In this document: positions 49,181 to 60,220 of the stretch, one piece after another
How positions within the stretch are numbered: position 1 is the stretch's first letter
Layout of the letters: each line of letters begins with the position of its first letter
Assembly (NCBI RefSeq): GCF_002878395.1
Contig: NC_061111.1
Location: 30,420,469 to 30,484,468 of the forward strand
DNA: 64,000 nt
Source: Capsicum annuum
Lineage: Eukaryota > Streptophyta > Magnoliopsida > Solanales > Solanaceae
Direction of reading: 5' to 3'
Program-made: the position numbers and the translations under genes
The notes under the pieces: model-generated
What the model saw: the letters and a program-made list of their open reading frames with translations, nothing else
Database searches by the model: none
What the model was told of the DNA's origin: nothing

Positions 49181-50770
49181 TAAAGAGAGAGAGAGATTTA
49201 AATATATAACATAAATAGGGATAACCCAATAAGTTAAAATGAATACCGAACCGTTTACCCAATAAATTTTTTTATAAAATCAATAAAAAATCGTTAACCC
49301 GATAACCCAATAACATTTTTATCGATTCGATTTATCAATTGGTTCGGTTTTTGCACAACCCTAACTATAATGACCGTTGTGAATTAAAATTGATCGGAAA
49401 AGTTGGCTCTGGTGAAGTTACTGTCAATATGTATAGTTATTATTAGTTGATTACCTGCGTGTATATCTAGCGGCCTCCATCACCCATGGATATTGTTATT
49501 GCTTTATTTTGCCATTAATTATTGTTGTTTGTTGAGTTTTTAAGTTGGTTTTGCAGTTTTTTTATATTTTTTGACAAAATCATGTTTTGTTCCGGCACTA
49601 TGGTTGTTGCTTTGCTTGTTTCATGGCTGGTTTGTTCCGGCATTGTGATTGTTGCTTTGCTAGTTTCATGGCTGATTTGTTCCGACACATTGGTTATTGC
49701 GTTGCTAGTTTCATGGCTTCTATTACCTTTGTTTTGGGGTAAATTATACTGCATTTTTGCCCCTTATAATTTTATTAAATTGATGATGAACAGATACTAT
49801 ATTATTTGGCCGATGAAGAAATTTTTAAATGATTTTCGAGGCCTTCAAAAATAAAAAGATAGATATTACGTACACAAATGCGTGATAAAATAAATTAATT
49901 CGGACAATGATGAAATATTTACAATTTTTATAAAAAATTTATCTGAGTCTGCTTTTAATAAAAATTCTATTTTTTATATACATGTATGTACACATAGTTC
50001 TTAATTTATCTTGATCTGTTACTAACATCTTTACCGCGAATATTTGTAAAGGTTCTCAGGAATACTTGTCGGAAATGGTATTCAAAGAAGAGCTTAAATT
50101 TTTGTATTTGTACTTTTTACATTTTATCATTGTACAAATATTATCATAGTGAAAACTTTTTTTAGGGGCGTTGAGCGGGAATACTTTTACTTATACAAAT
50201 ATTCATCACGCGTTTAGGCAAATTTAGGTCGTTAAGATTTCATACTAAATTGATTTAGATATTTAATCAAATAAATTCACACTTTTTTACATTAAAATAT
50301 TATTTGCTTAATCTTTTCCTTTAAAATAAAAGTTTCTTTATTCAATCTTTTCATTTTTTTCATACATATTCTCATGTACTTTCGTTTATCTTCATACATT
50401 TTTTATACATATATTTTTACAATAACATATGTAATTTACACATTCTTTATTTATAGATTGTTTATATTATTTTAATACATATTTAGAAATATTGATTTTT
50501 CTTTTCTTCTTTTAATAATATCTAAGTCTGACCGGAAATCATATTTGTGGATTCTGAAGGGTGTCTAACTCCTTCCCTTTAAAATAATTTGAACCCTTAC
50601 CTAGAATCTAAATTGGTTTCGTAAATTAGAATAAAGTCACACTTGTTAAATAAATAAATAGATTTTCTAATTTTCCTTAAAAATTAGGTAGCGACTCTGT
50701 ATAAAATTAATTCTTTTTGAGTCCATAATATCGTGCTTGTTTTAATCTTAGGTAAAAATAGGGTATGATA
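47443..50770 (+). repeat. outer element, 3' LTR
   Basis: 3.3 kb, including a 686-bp hAT-like insertion at 48678-49363. It preserves the empty site of the nested element (GAAGTGATGACCAGCG near 48453) and of the MULE-like element (near 50475). Confidence 0.92.
48678..49363. mobile_element. hAT-like non-autonomous element in the 3' LTR
   Basis: Termini TAGGGGTGTGCA and TGCACAACCCTA are inverted repeats. Perfect 8-bp target duplication ACTATAAT at 48670-48677 and 49364-49371. Subterminal TCGGTTCGATT / ATCGGTTTT repeats in both orientations, and a (GATA)n(GA)n microsatellite at 49139-49195. The 5' LTR has the empty site (AACTAAAATGACTG near 39698). Confidence 0.88.
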
Positions 50771-50777
50771 ATCATCA

Positions 50778-52660
50778 ATGAATTTTTTATTCTATTTGAA
50801 GAAAATGAGTGAAGAACAAAATAATAATATAGAAATAATAAAATAAAATAAAATAAAAATTTATGATATAAATATGAAGTATAATATATATATATATGTG
50901 TGTGTGCGCGCTCGTGTGAGTGTGTAAGTGATAGGGATATTTTTATCATAAAAAAAATCTCTTCTACTTTTACTTTTAAAAAAAAAAATAGAAATTTTCT
51001 ACTTCTTCCAACAACAGAAAAATTGTTTTTGCTTCTTTTTAAAATCACTTTTGAAAGTTGTTAGAAGCACTTAATCTTGGGCAAGACAAAATTGAGACAT
51101 ATAATTATTGCACTTCAAACGTATAAGGGCTTGTCAAGGCCGACTTTGAATATTTTTATTGAAATTGTACCACTGACACTGTCAAATTTTCGACATATTT
51201 TGCTGAAAATGTGGTATAAGCAAGGCCAAAAGTTAGACATGGAATGAATGTACTAAATATTTTGGCATGAAACTCAATTGAATAAATTTTTATCCAAAAA
51301 CATCAACTTGCCCTTCTAATTTAAACAATTTAACACTAAAATCTATATTAAATAAACTCAAATTTGAATAGTTTCAAATATCATAATGAACAAACTCAAT
51401 CGTCAAATTTTTAAACTACTAGCAAATCAAACAATAATATTTTGTGATAATACTAATTTGTAATTCTTTTCAAAAAATCAACAACCTTCACTTAATTTCT
51501 ATTTATTTTTTATATTCAAAATTCTCAAAACATTATACTTCAATTGTTATAAGTTCAAAACAAATAAATTATTAGACAACAAGCCAAAGAGAGAAAGGGG
51601 GAAAAATTAGTAGATTTATCTAAATTTACCTGAATTTAGGTCTTTGTTGTTACTATCCTCTTTTTTTTTAAAAAAAATAGACATAAGTCAATTTGGAGGG
51701 CGGTCCATCAGAATGTCCTTTATTTATTTTTTGTTAGAAATCAAGAAGGTAATTATTTAGTTCAACGATATAATTTTAAAGTATTTGTCATTTCGTAACA
51801 CTTCATTTATTACATTATCATTTGCCGAAATGAGTTATTTATAAACTAAACAGAGAAGATCATACTTAGTTTACTAAACTTTTTTAGGCATATCAAAATT
51901 TAGTTACATATTCATTGACTAAAATCATTTGAATGGCTATCAATTAAAGATGCTTTCCTACCTTCGGATATTATTATAATAGTCTTCAACCAGCATGTAA
52001 GTTATATTCTTCAGAAATTACAAGTATGATAAAATCATCTTTTACATAAGATGTATTTAAGAAAGAAGTATTGAATCTCTTTATTTTAGAGTTTGAGCCT
52101 GAGATCTATGATCGAGGACGAATAAATTTCATTCATCCAATCACATGTCAATATTGATAAGTCTAAATTAATCCAACGAACCTAATAGTCCTTGATTAGA
52201 ATTTTTTCGTTAGATTTTTATGTGTTTATTTTTTTTCTCAAGAAACTACTCTGTAATTATTGAAAATTAAACCACGTTGGACCATATAGAAATGCATGTA
52301 ATTTTCAAACAAGGATTTAGATACACTAAAATAAACTAATATTTACAGTTAAACAAAATACTTGTTCACTTTCAAAATATAGGAATAAAAAGTTTATAGA
52401 ACATATACAACCTCAAAACAAATCCCACAAAATTAAGAATTTTGAAGAGGTCTTCCTTTCTTCTCATTCTTTGTATCCTTTCTCTCCTTACAAATCAATA
52501 TTATGTCCCTACACCATCATAAAATTTATTGCCATCGTAGTTTCTGATTATAACTCTAATTCACCACTACTTAACTATGGCTAGTTTGTAGTGCCCGTCG
52601 AAATTTGTTGATACCTCTTAGAGGTTTGCCATTGTTTCATCGAAAAATTGTTGAAACTTT
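50778..52660. other. AT-rich DNA, no gene seen
   Basis: Contains a (TA)n(TG)n(CG)-type microsatellite at about 50886-50930 and an AGAAGCACTT MITE-like fragment at about 51050. No coding signal. Confidence 0.55.
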
Positions 52661-52669
52661 ATTCATTAT

Positions 52670-53120
52670 TGGTGACTCCGATCCTGACTCCCGATTCGAC
52701 TCTTGACCTTAACTCCAAACTTCAAACCAAAATTCAACTACTCCTGACCCAAGATTTTACCCAAGACTTGATCCTAGAACCCGACTGCTGAACTTGAGTT
52801 TTGAACCTTATCCTCACTCGAGATTCTAATCTCAACCTCGACGTGAGACCTGACCTGAATCCCAAACCTAACTTGACTCTGACTCTCAAACTCGATAGCC
52901 AACCTCGATCTGAACCCATAACCCGACTTTTAAATCCGAATCGAAACCCATATCTTGACTCTCACTTCGACCTCTACCCCAAGACATGACTTTCGACTTT
53001 AATCCCGACTTGAGACTTGATATTCAGGAATTGACCTTGACTTGAAACCCGATCCCGATTTTGAACTGAGATTTGGTCAAGGTCGGTCTCAAGTCAGAAT
53101 CAAGAGTCATGTTCTGGGTC
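52670..53120. repeat. degenerate CCCGACTTGA-type minisatellite
   Basis: Short words such as GACTCTGACTC, CCTGACC, AACCCGA, TTGACTT recur every 6-13 bp for about 430 bp. Orientation reverses near 53075 (GGTCAAGGTCGGTCTCAAGT). Open frames exist on both strands (52734-52919 minus; 52801-52989 plus), a consequence of the repeat. Confidence 0.8.
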
Positions 53121-53350
53121 AAGGTCCATATCTCGATCGAATCTAAAATTCAAATAAAATGATGAGGTTGTAAAAGGGTTTTGAAAAACGTTTTTCTTAC
53201 TTTGCGTATGAAAGACATTTTTCTTAAATTTGAGAAAAATAAATTTATTTGAAAAATATTTTATAAAAAATCCAAGTCAACCAACATAAGATAGTTAGAA
53301 AATATTTTTCTACCCACCAAACACATTCTTTTCTTTTCTATTATATAGAA

Positions 53351-54780
53351 AAGGTGGTTTCGACCACCTCGTACGTAATTACCAAAATACCCCTCTACTC
53401 CCATTTAATTACATATCATATCCTAATATATAATAATTCCATTGTTTCATTATAATGGTTTAAATATTTAATATATTCTATTAATTTATATTAATTAACT
53501 ATAACTACATATTGGAAGTAATTTTTTTTATTTAATTAATTGACTATCATGTTCAAAACTAATTTATTATCACAAATCAGAATAATTAATAACTTAAAAT
53601 ATTTAAAAGACATATAAAATTTTTATTGACTCTCATTATTTTAGCAATGCCACACAAATTGAGATAAAATAAAAAGTACTGTAAATCATAATAATTAACA
53701 ACTTAAAATATTTAAAAGATATATAAAAATTTTAGTTGACTCTCAAAATTGTATCGAAGCCACATAAATTGGGACACAAGGAGTAAATATATTATTTGAT
53801 AATTACGTAAAAATTATTATAAATCACAATAATTAACAAGTTAAAATACTTTTTTAAAAATATATAAAAGTTCTATTCAACTCTCAAAATTTTATCGGTG
53901 CAGCATAAATCATGACAAAATAAAAAATTATCTTAATTCATTGCAACTATATATTTAAAGTAAATCAATTTTATTATTTTAATTGACTTTTATATAGAAA
54001 ATTAACCTTTTTATTTATTTATTTATTTTAGTAAATTTAAATTTTAATTTTTTTTTTTCTTCTGAAGAGGTGGTTTCGACCACCTCTTACGTAATTACCA
54101 AAACACCCATCTACTCTCATTTAATTATATATCATATCCTAATATATAATAATTCCATTGTTTCATTATAATGGTTTAAATATTTAATATATTCTATTAA
54201 TTTATATTAATTAACTATAACTACATATTGGAAGTAAATATTTTTTATTTATTTAATTGACTATCATGTTCAAAACTAATTTATTATCACAAATCAGAAT
54301 AATTAATAACTTAAAATATTTAAAAGACATATAGAAATTTTATTGAATCTCATTATTTTAGCAATGCCACATAAATTGAGATAAAAGAAAAAGTACTGCA
54401 AATCATAATAATTAACAACTTAAAATATTTAAAAGATATATAAAAAATTTAGTTGACTCTCAAAGTTGTATCGAATTCACATAAATTGGGACGCAAAGAG
54501 TAAATATATTATTTGATAATTATGTAAAAATTATTATAAATCACAATAATTAACAAGTTAAAATACTTTTTTTAAAATAAATAAAAGTTCTATTCAATTC
54601 TCAAAATTTTATCGATGCAGCATAATTCATGACAAAATAAAAATTATCTTAATTAATTACAACTAAATATTTAAAGTAAATCAATTTTATTATTTTAATT
54701 GACTTTTATGTAGAAAATTAATATTTTTATTTATTTATTTATTTTAGTAAATTTAAATTTTAAAATTGTTTTTTTTCTTC
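53351..54780. repeat. tandem dimer of a 0.72-kb AT-rich element with hairpin start
   Basis: Unit 1 from 53351 and unit 2 from about 54067 align over their length: AGGTGGTTTCGACCACCT(C), TACGTAATTACCAAAA(T/C)ACCC, CATATCCTAATATATAATAA, and so on to a T-rich end (TTTTTTTCTTC). Each unit starts with a perfect hairpin AGGTGGT-TTCG-ACCACCT. The dimer is flanked by TTATATAGAA on both sides (53341-53350, 54781-54790). No coding potential; family unknown to me. Confidence 0.8.
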
Positions 54781-54790
54781 TTATATAGAA

Positions 54791-56395
54791 ATACTAATAT
54801 TTAAACTTAACTTTAAATTTTTAAAGTACAAAATTAATAAATTTAATTTAATAAAATAAATTTCTAATGAATATTTTTTTAGAATTTGTGTTGGGTCAAT
54901 ATGTATCAAGTTAAAAAAAATAAAGAAAAATATATAGTAAAATTTTATTATTGTGAAAGATAAATATAATGCACTATCCAATAATGTTTAATAATATCAT
55001 ACTCTGCATATGCAAATATAGCATTCCATATTTAATTAATATACTATTTCGGTGAATTATCGATGATTACTATTGGATATGATAAAATTATATTAATTTT
55101 TATAGTAATAACATAACCAATCGCTCTTAATTAATTATTATGAGTCATCTAGGTATTAAGAAAATAAATAATATTTAATGAAAAATAAAATTGACATAAA
55201 ATGCAAAATTAACTCTTAATATTTTAAATTTAATTTCATCTTTCGAACGATGATTTTACTATATCACTCATTATTATAGGTCATTTATGTATTAAATAAA
55301 TAAGAACAACAAAATGATATGTCAACATAAAATATTTAATTGACTATCAAAATTATATTAGTGTCACATAAATTGGGATGGGACAAAAGAAGATATAAAA
55401 CAACATATATTATTTGAAATGAAATAAAAAGTACTGTAAATATCAATAATTAACAAAAAAAAATAATTTAAAAATTGACTGATTTCTACTTCAGCTGCTT
55501 CAATCGTGATTTTAATGTACAGTGATGTTTAAAGAGGGTAAAATGACATAATGAGATTTAAAGAAGATAAAATGTATGTAGTAAAGTGTGAGAAGAATAA
55601 AACATAAGTAAATTTTATTACTATATTTTAAAAAAATTAAAGAAAAGAAGTATAAAAATTATTTGCAAAATTAATTTAAATTTAATCAAAGTAAATTTAA
55701 GTACAAAAACATGTATTTATCACAAATTTGTTATCAAATACTTCGCATTTTCTTAACATTAACAAATTTTTTATCAAATATGTGTAGCCATCTTTCTCAA
55801 CTTTTTACCGCTCTTCAATATTAATTAACATTTCTTTATTTTAAAAATAAAATAAAGAAAAAAAAATCTCAACTCTTCATTCTCTATTAAAAAACAACAT
55901 TCTTTTCTTATGTTAAAAATATTAATTAAACAAAACAATAACGAATCCAAGTTGTGTATTCTCTTTATCGGGTAAGTTTACATAATTATTAATCTTTGCA
56001 ATGTTGAAAATCAATAATCTGCTGGATATTTGATTTAAGCTATTTCATCAGATTTACGCCTATTCTTTTTTTATATTTCTGATCCTAAAATTCAACAAGC
56101 AGGTTAAAAAAAAGTTTCAATTGTGATCCCCTCAGCTCAATCATACTAACGAAAATATTTTACTGCTCAAACTTTCTACTCCAAGATAAATCCTAAAATT
56201 TAAAAATTACAATTCACATGTTTTGCTATTTGGTCCGTACTGACACAGGTCTTGCACTCTTAGTAATCCATATAAAAAGTAGTAGTATGTATTCTTTTTA
56301 AAAAAATTTACAACACTTTTAATTCAACTTTATATGTTATATATTTAAAATTAAAAGCCATGCAAACAAGGTGTAAAAGCATATGCTCAACCCTA
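54791..56395. other. AT-rich DNA and likely promoter of the 56450 gene
   Basis: No gene seen. AT-rich TATATGTTATATATTTAAAA at about 56330 is a candidate TATA region for the downstream gene, with leader sequence from about 56370. Confidence 0.5.
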
Positions 56396-56449
56396 GCGCC
56401 CAGCTAAATTGGGGAGGGCACATACTCGAAACCCAATAATCGGGGAGAG

Positions 56450-56572
56450 ATGACAAGGGGAAAACAGAAGATCGAGGCTCAGAGGAAAAATGCTGAGAGA
56501 AATCAGAAAGGAAAAGGGTCTCAGCTTGAAGCTCGTGCTGTCGGCCTCAAAGTCATCTGTCCCATTTGTAAA
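56450..56572 (+). CDS. ZNF706-like small zinc-finger protein, exon 1 (partial)
   Basis: The ATG at 56450 opens MTRGKQKIEAQRKNAERNQK, followed by GKGSQLEARAVGLKVICPICK, and a splice donor (TGTAAA followed by GTAATC) after codon 41. The N-terminus is the conserved 4F5/SERF-type basic segment and CPIC is the first half of a C2H2 zinc finger, as in plant homologues of animal ZNF706 (about 65-75 aa). The second half, expected to encode 'DHY.SKHP', was not found between here and 64000, so the intron is at least 7.4 kb or the gene is broken. Base composition is distinctly less AT-rich than the flanks, as expected for a real exon. Function in plants is not established. Confidence 0.85.
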
Positions 56573-56717
56573 GTAATCATCTTTTTCTCTACACCATTTT
56601 CCTTAAATACTTTCCAAATCTCCTCTTTTTCGTGCTCGATTCGCTTCTATGTGCTTGTTTATTTGTTTATGTGCCTGTTATTTGTCGAAATTTGGTCACA
56701 ATTGGACGTGCTTTTAT

Positions 56718-57030
56718 AGATAGTAATAACCTAGAATTTTTCTTTAAAAAATTTGGGGAATTTGGGGTAGTTGAAAGGGATTATAAGGTGGGAATCGAAC
56801 GCACACCAACAGGGTGAAAGTTCAGGCAGCCAACTAATTGAGCCACTAAGATTCCTCTTTGAGCTACCATGATTCATCTGAATAGTAATCTAAATCTTTT
56901 CTTAAAACGAAAATTTTGGAGAATTTGGGGTAGGGGAAAGGGATTACAAGGTGGGGAATCGAGCACTCACCAATAAGGTGAAAGTTTAGATAGAAAACTA
57001 ACTAAGCTACTAAGATTGTTATGAACAGTA
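56718..57030 (-). repeat. tandem pair of tRNA-like (SINE head) sequences
   Basis: Two units about 163 bp apart share GAATTTGGGGTAG...GAAAGGGATTA(T/C)AAGGTGGG. On the minus strand each has a box-A-like TTAGTGGCTCAATTAGTTGG and a box-B-like GTGCGTTCGATTCC (56750-56850; second copy about 56935-57030, more decayed). They are tRNA-derived, not functional tRNA genes: no complete cloverleaf is apparent. Confidence 0.6.
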
Positions 57031-57199
57031 ATCTAGATCTAAATATTCTTTTGTATAGTTTGGTGGGTGATGCTATTGGGAAGGAATTTGGAATCATTCA
57101 ATATTCGTTTTGGATATTAAGAAAGTCGTTGAGCAAATATGTAGATATATATAATTTTATTTTTTCTTGCAAAATCGCATCTAGAAAGTAAAAGAGTTA

Positions 57200-58287
57200 A
57201 TGGTCAAAAACACATCTAAGGGATCTTGATTTTTCTAGTTTCAACTATCAGGTGTGCGAGTTTCGTATCGTCAACTATTTATCAAAACACACCTCAACTA
57301 TTAGGTGTGTCAGTTTCCTACATGAAATATCTTTTTTTGATAAGTTAAAGGCTTATTGACTAAGTACCAAGAAGGTACCAAAATCAAAGGTTACAAAAGA
57401 CTCCTGGGTATATCCATACAGTCAACTACAACATCTCCCTAGCAACTCCAAAAAATCCATATATTGATCTATACTATCAATGAAACTACTTTTACAGCAA
57501 CAAAATAAATTTTGCAAACACTTGTTTTTAACTCTAGGAATATGAACTTTTTGCCCATCAAAACAAGCGTTGTTTCTTTCTAACCAAATAGTCCAAAATA
57601 TGCACAAAGGTATAGTTCTCCATATTCGCTTCAAAGCTTTATGCATTCTCTGGTTCTACTAACTCTCCAATAATTCCTTCACACTCTGAGGCATGATCCA
57701 AGAAATCCCACAAATACTGTAAAAAGTTTCCCAACACTGTCTAGCTATTCTGCAGTGGTCTCCACCTCTTCTTCGCATAAGTAACATCTATTACTTAGTG
57801 TAAAACCCCTTTTCTGAAGATTATCCTGAGTTAGACAAGCTCCCCATGCTGTTGTTCAACCAAAACAAGCTACCTTTAAAGGAGCTTTAGTTCTCCAGAT
57901 CCCTTTCCACAGCCAGATAGAATCCCAGTATCCTAATTGTTTCATTAGAAGACCATACCACTTTTTAACTGTAAATGATCTATCTTTACTATCTATCCAT
58001 ACTAGAGAGTCCCCCTTACTTTGATCAGTGTGGGAATTATCCAGTTGAAGGAGTAATTGACAAAAATCTTCAATTTCCCAATCATTTAAATTTCTTCAAA
58101 AATTCATTTTCCATCCAGTGTCCTACCTGAAATACCTCTACTATTCACGTAGGAAAAGGGAAGAATTGATAGTTGAGTTTTGTTTTGACATATACTTGGT
58201 GATGGTTCCGGTGGCAAACTTGCACATTTGATAGTTTAGGTATGAAACTTAAAAAATGGGGATACTTTAGGTGTGTTTTTGACCCTT
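57200..58287. mobile_element. TIR element interrupted by a LINE
   Basis: The left end GGTCAAAAACACATCTAAGG and the right end (inverse) GGGTCAAAAACACACCTAAA extend into about 75-bp imperfect inverted repeats (..CAAACTATCA..TGTGC.AGTTT). The target duplication was not resolved. Without the LINE the element would be about 0.3 kb. Confidence 0.7.
57332..58120 (-). mobile_element. 5'-truncated L1-type LINE fragment
   Basis: The minus-strand translation shows zf-RVT (RCYLCEEEVET) and the following block IPLCIFWTIWLERNNACFDG. It has a T run (A tail) at 57332. Flanked by TCCTACATGAAATATC (57316-57331) and TCCTACCTGAAATACC (58121-58136), 14 of 16 identical. Stops interrupt the frame. Confidence 0.88.
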
Positions 58288-58719
58288 CACTCAAAGTAAA
58301 ATGAAGCTAGCACAAAATGATTTTTCTGGTATTTGTTTGTTTGAAATGAAAAATAAGCTTAGATTTAAAGCAACCAATTCATTGGAAATGGTGCTACTGT
58401 AGCTCTTTTGGGAAAAAGTATTTAAATTTCTCCAGACTCTCTTGCTTACCAAAATTATAAAAATATTTCCGAACACTCAACATTCCAACACTTCCTTTCC
58501 TGTTCTGGGCATACAAACAACACTATGAAGAAGTTGGCGCTGAGAGAAAACACGTGTATTTGATGGTTGTTTAATTGGTTATCTGTCCGTATTAATAATA
58601 AAGTTCCAACTTCCAACCTCGTTAAGTAGCTTCCGCCGCCCCTGTTAATTACATTCTTTATCTGTTATGTATTATAAATTATCTGTGTTCTTAATCAACT
58701 ACCTATTACCTGTCCTCCT
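58288..58719. other. intron or intergenic sequence, no gene seen
   Basis: Moderately AT-rich, no recognised repeat except for the approach to the RTE tail. If the 56450 gene continues right, this is intron. Confidence 0.5.
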
Positions 58720-58952
58720 TAGTGGTTATTGTTCCTTTTTCAGGATGCTTTGTCATGCTTTCGTAGTATTTTGCCATGCTTTCTTCACTTCTGTTATTTC
58801 TTTTTCGATCTGCTATGATACGCTTTCCTTGAGCCGAGGGTCTATTGGACACAACCTCTCTACCTCCCAAGGTAGGGGTAAGGTATGTGTACACTCTACC
58901 CTCCCCAGGCCTCACTTGTGGGATTACACCTTGTATGTTGTTGTAGTAGTAC
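58720..58952 (+). mobile_element. RTE/TS-type retroposon copy
   Basis: Contains TTGAGCCGAGGGTCTATTGG, CAACCTCTCTACCTC, GGTAAGGTATGTGTACAC and GTGGGATTACACCTTGTATG ending in GTTGTTGTAG. Candidate short flanking repeat TACCTGT. Start approximate. Confidence 0.75.
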
Positions 58953-59337
58953 CTGTATTTTCACTTTACTGTCATCCTACTTTCACACCATATGTTATTG
59001 TGTTTAGATTGCATTCCTCATCTTTTATTGTTTATAGATTTTAATTGGAACTTCCCCGATTATTTTTTTACAACTTCAAATGCATTGGCAATTTTTGTAA
59101 AGAGTCAACACTACTTGAAATCATTCAGCTGCCCATGACAAGTTGGAGCATTCTGTTGAAAATTGAGAGCAGCCAGAATAATGACCAAGTGATTGCTTTG
59201 TTAGTCAGAGTTCCTTTAACCCTTTTTCTTTTCTCAACCTGTAGTGATGTAATAACTTTCCTTTTAGTGGTTAGCTCGGTTGTACAGCCTGTTCTTTTCC
59301 TTTGAATCTATATTTCTTAGGAACTTCTCCACTAAAC

Positions 59338-59790
59338 TGTAGGATGGAGTGCGTCTAACGCGACTCGTGCGGTTAGTGAAATGTTGAGATTCTACTTTAG
59401 TTTGGGGTCAAGTCTATGTTCTTGGTGGTGGTTGAATGACTTTATTCGATTGCCTCAAATCACTAATTAACATTGTCCCGTTTTATTACCTTTCTAATAG
59501 CTATATATTTTGCATCACACTTCATAGCACCATTATTTCAGCTATTTTAGCAATAGCATTGTGTCTTAACACTTGTGAGGTTAGTGAAATGTTAGGATTA
59601 TACTGGTGTTAGGTGCCAACTATCTGTTGTTGAAAATTGGTTGTGTCTGAATAGCTTCTCTTGTTTGACTGCCTCAAGTCATTAACTAAACTTTGTAACA
59701 TGATTACACCTCCTAATTAGCTATTTATTTTGTATTACAATTATTAGTACTATTATTTCAGCTATTTTTGTACATTATGAGTTTAAAATA
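59338..59790 (+). repeat. tandem duplication, about 206-bp unit
   Basis: GGTTAGTGAAATGTTGAGATT (59372) and GGTTAGTGAAATGTTAGGATT (59580) start two diverged units. Both continue through TTG..TGCCTCAA.TCA.TAACTAA, CCTAATAGCTAT-like and ATTATTTCAGCTATTTT. Non-coding. Confidence 0.75.
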
Positions 59791-60220
59791 CCCTACCTGA
59801 AACTTTGTTCAATGGTAATACATGAGAGTTCTCTTAAGTTTTGTTTCCTAGATTTAAGTAGTAACTGCGTAGTGGTACGACATGTGTAGTTGGTTGTTCC
59901 TTGTTTTTATATTTTTTAATACCATTCTGTTTATTTTTAGGCTACTGAGAGTGGCATTTTTCGTTTTTTTTCCCTCAGGCTTGTTCATTTGTCTCAACTG
60001 TTAAGATTCTGTGCTTGTTTGAGATTTGCGCATGACACTTCCATCTTAAACCAAATTCTTTCTTACATGGGATGCTTGGATCGGGCCAACTTTGTGGAAC
60101 TTGTTAGTTGTTCAAGTGTAGTAGCCTACCGATTGTGGCGTTCCTTTTATTGTTTGGTTTACTTTTAGCGGATTTATTTAGGAACCCAGGGTGTGGGGAA
60201 GGATACATGTTGAGTGGCAT
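59791..60220. other. no gene seen
   Basis: T-rich sequence without recognised coding or repeat signal. Confidence 0.5.

Larger units (their letters stand above)
26966..50770 (+). mobile_element. large non-autonomous LTR retrotransposon (Tat/Ogre-like), interrupted
   Basis: The 5' LTR is 26966-42225 (split by the nested element) and the 3' LTR is 47443-50770. After the 5' LTR comes a primer-binding-like TTAGCGACTCTGTTGGGGAT, close to the complement of a tRNA-Arg 3' end. Before the 3' LTR lies a polypurine tract AAAAAGGGGCAA. LTR termini are TGTTGATACC / CGTTGACACC and GGTACGACA / GGTATGATA. The direct repeat ATCATCA flanks both sides (26959-26965, 50771-50777). The 5.2-kb interior has no gag or pol: a LARD-type element that would depend on enzymes from elsewhere. 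Confidence 0.88.
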
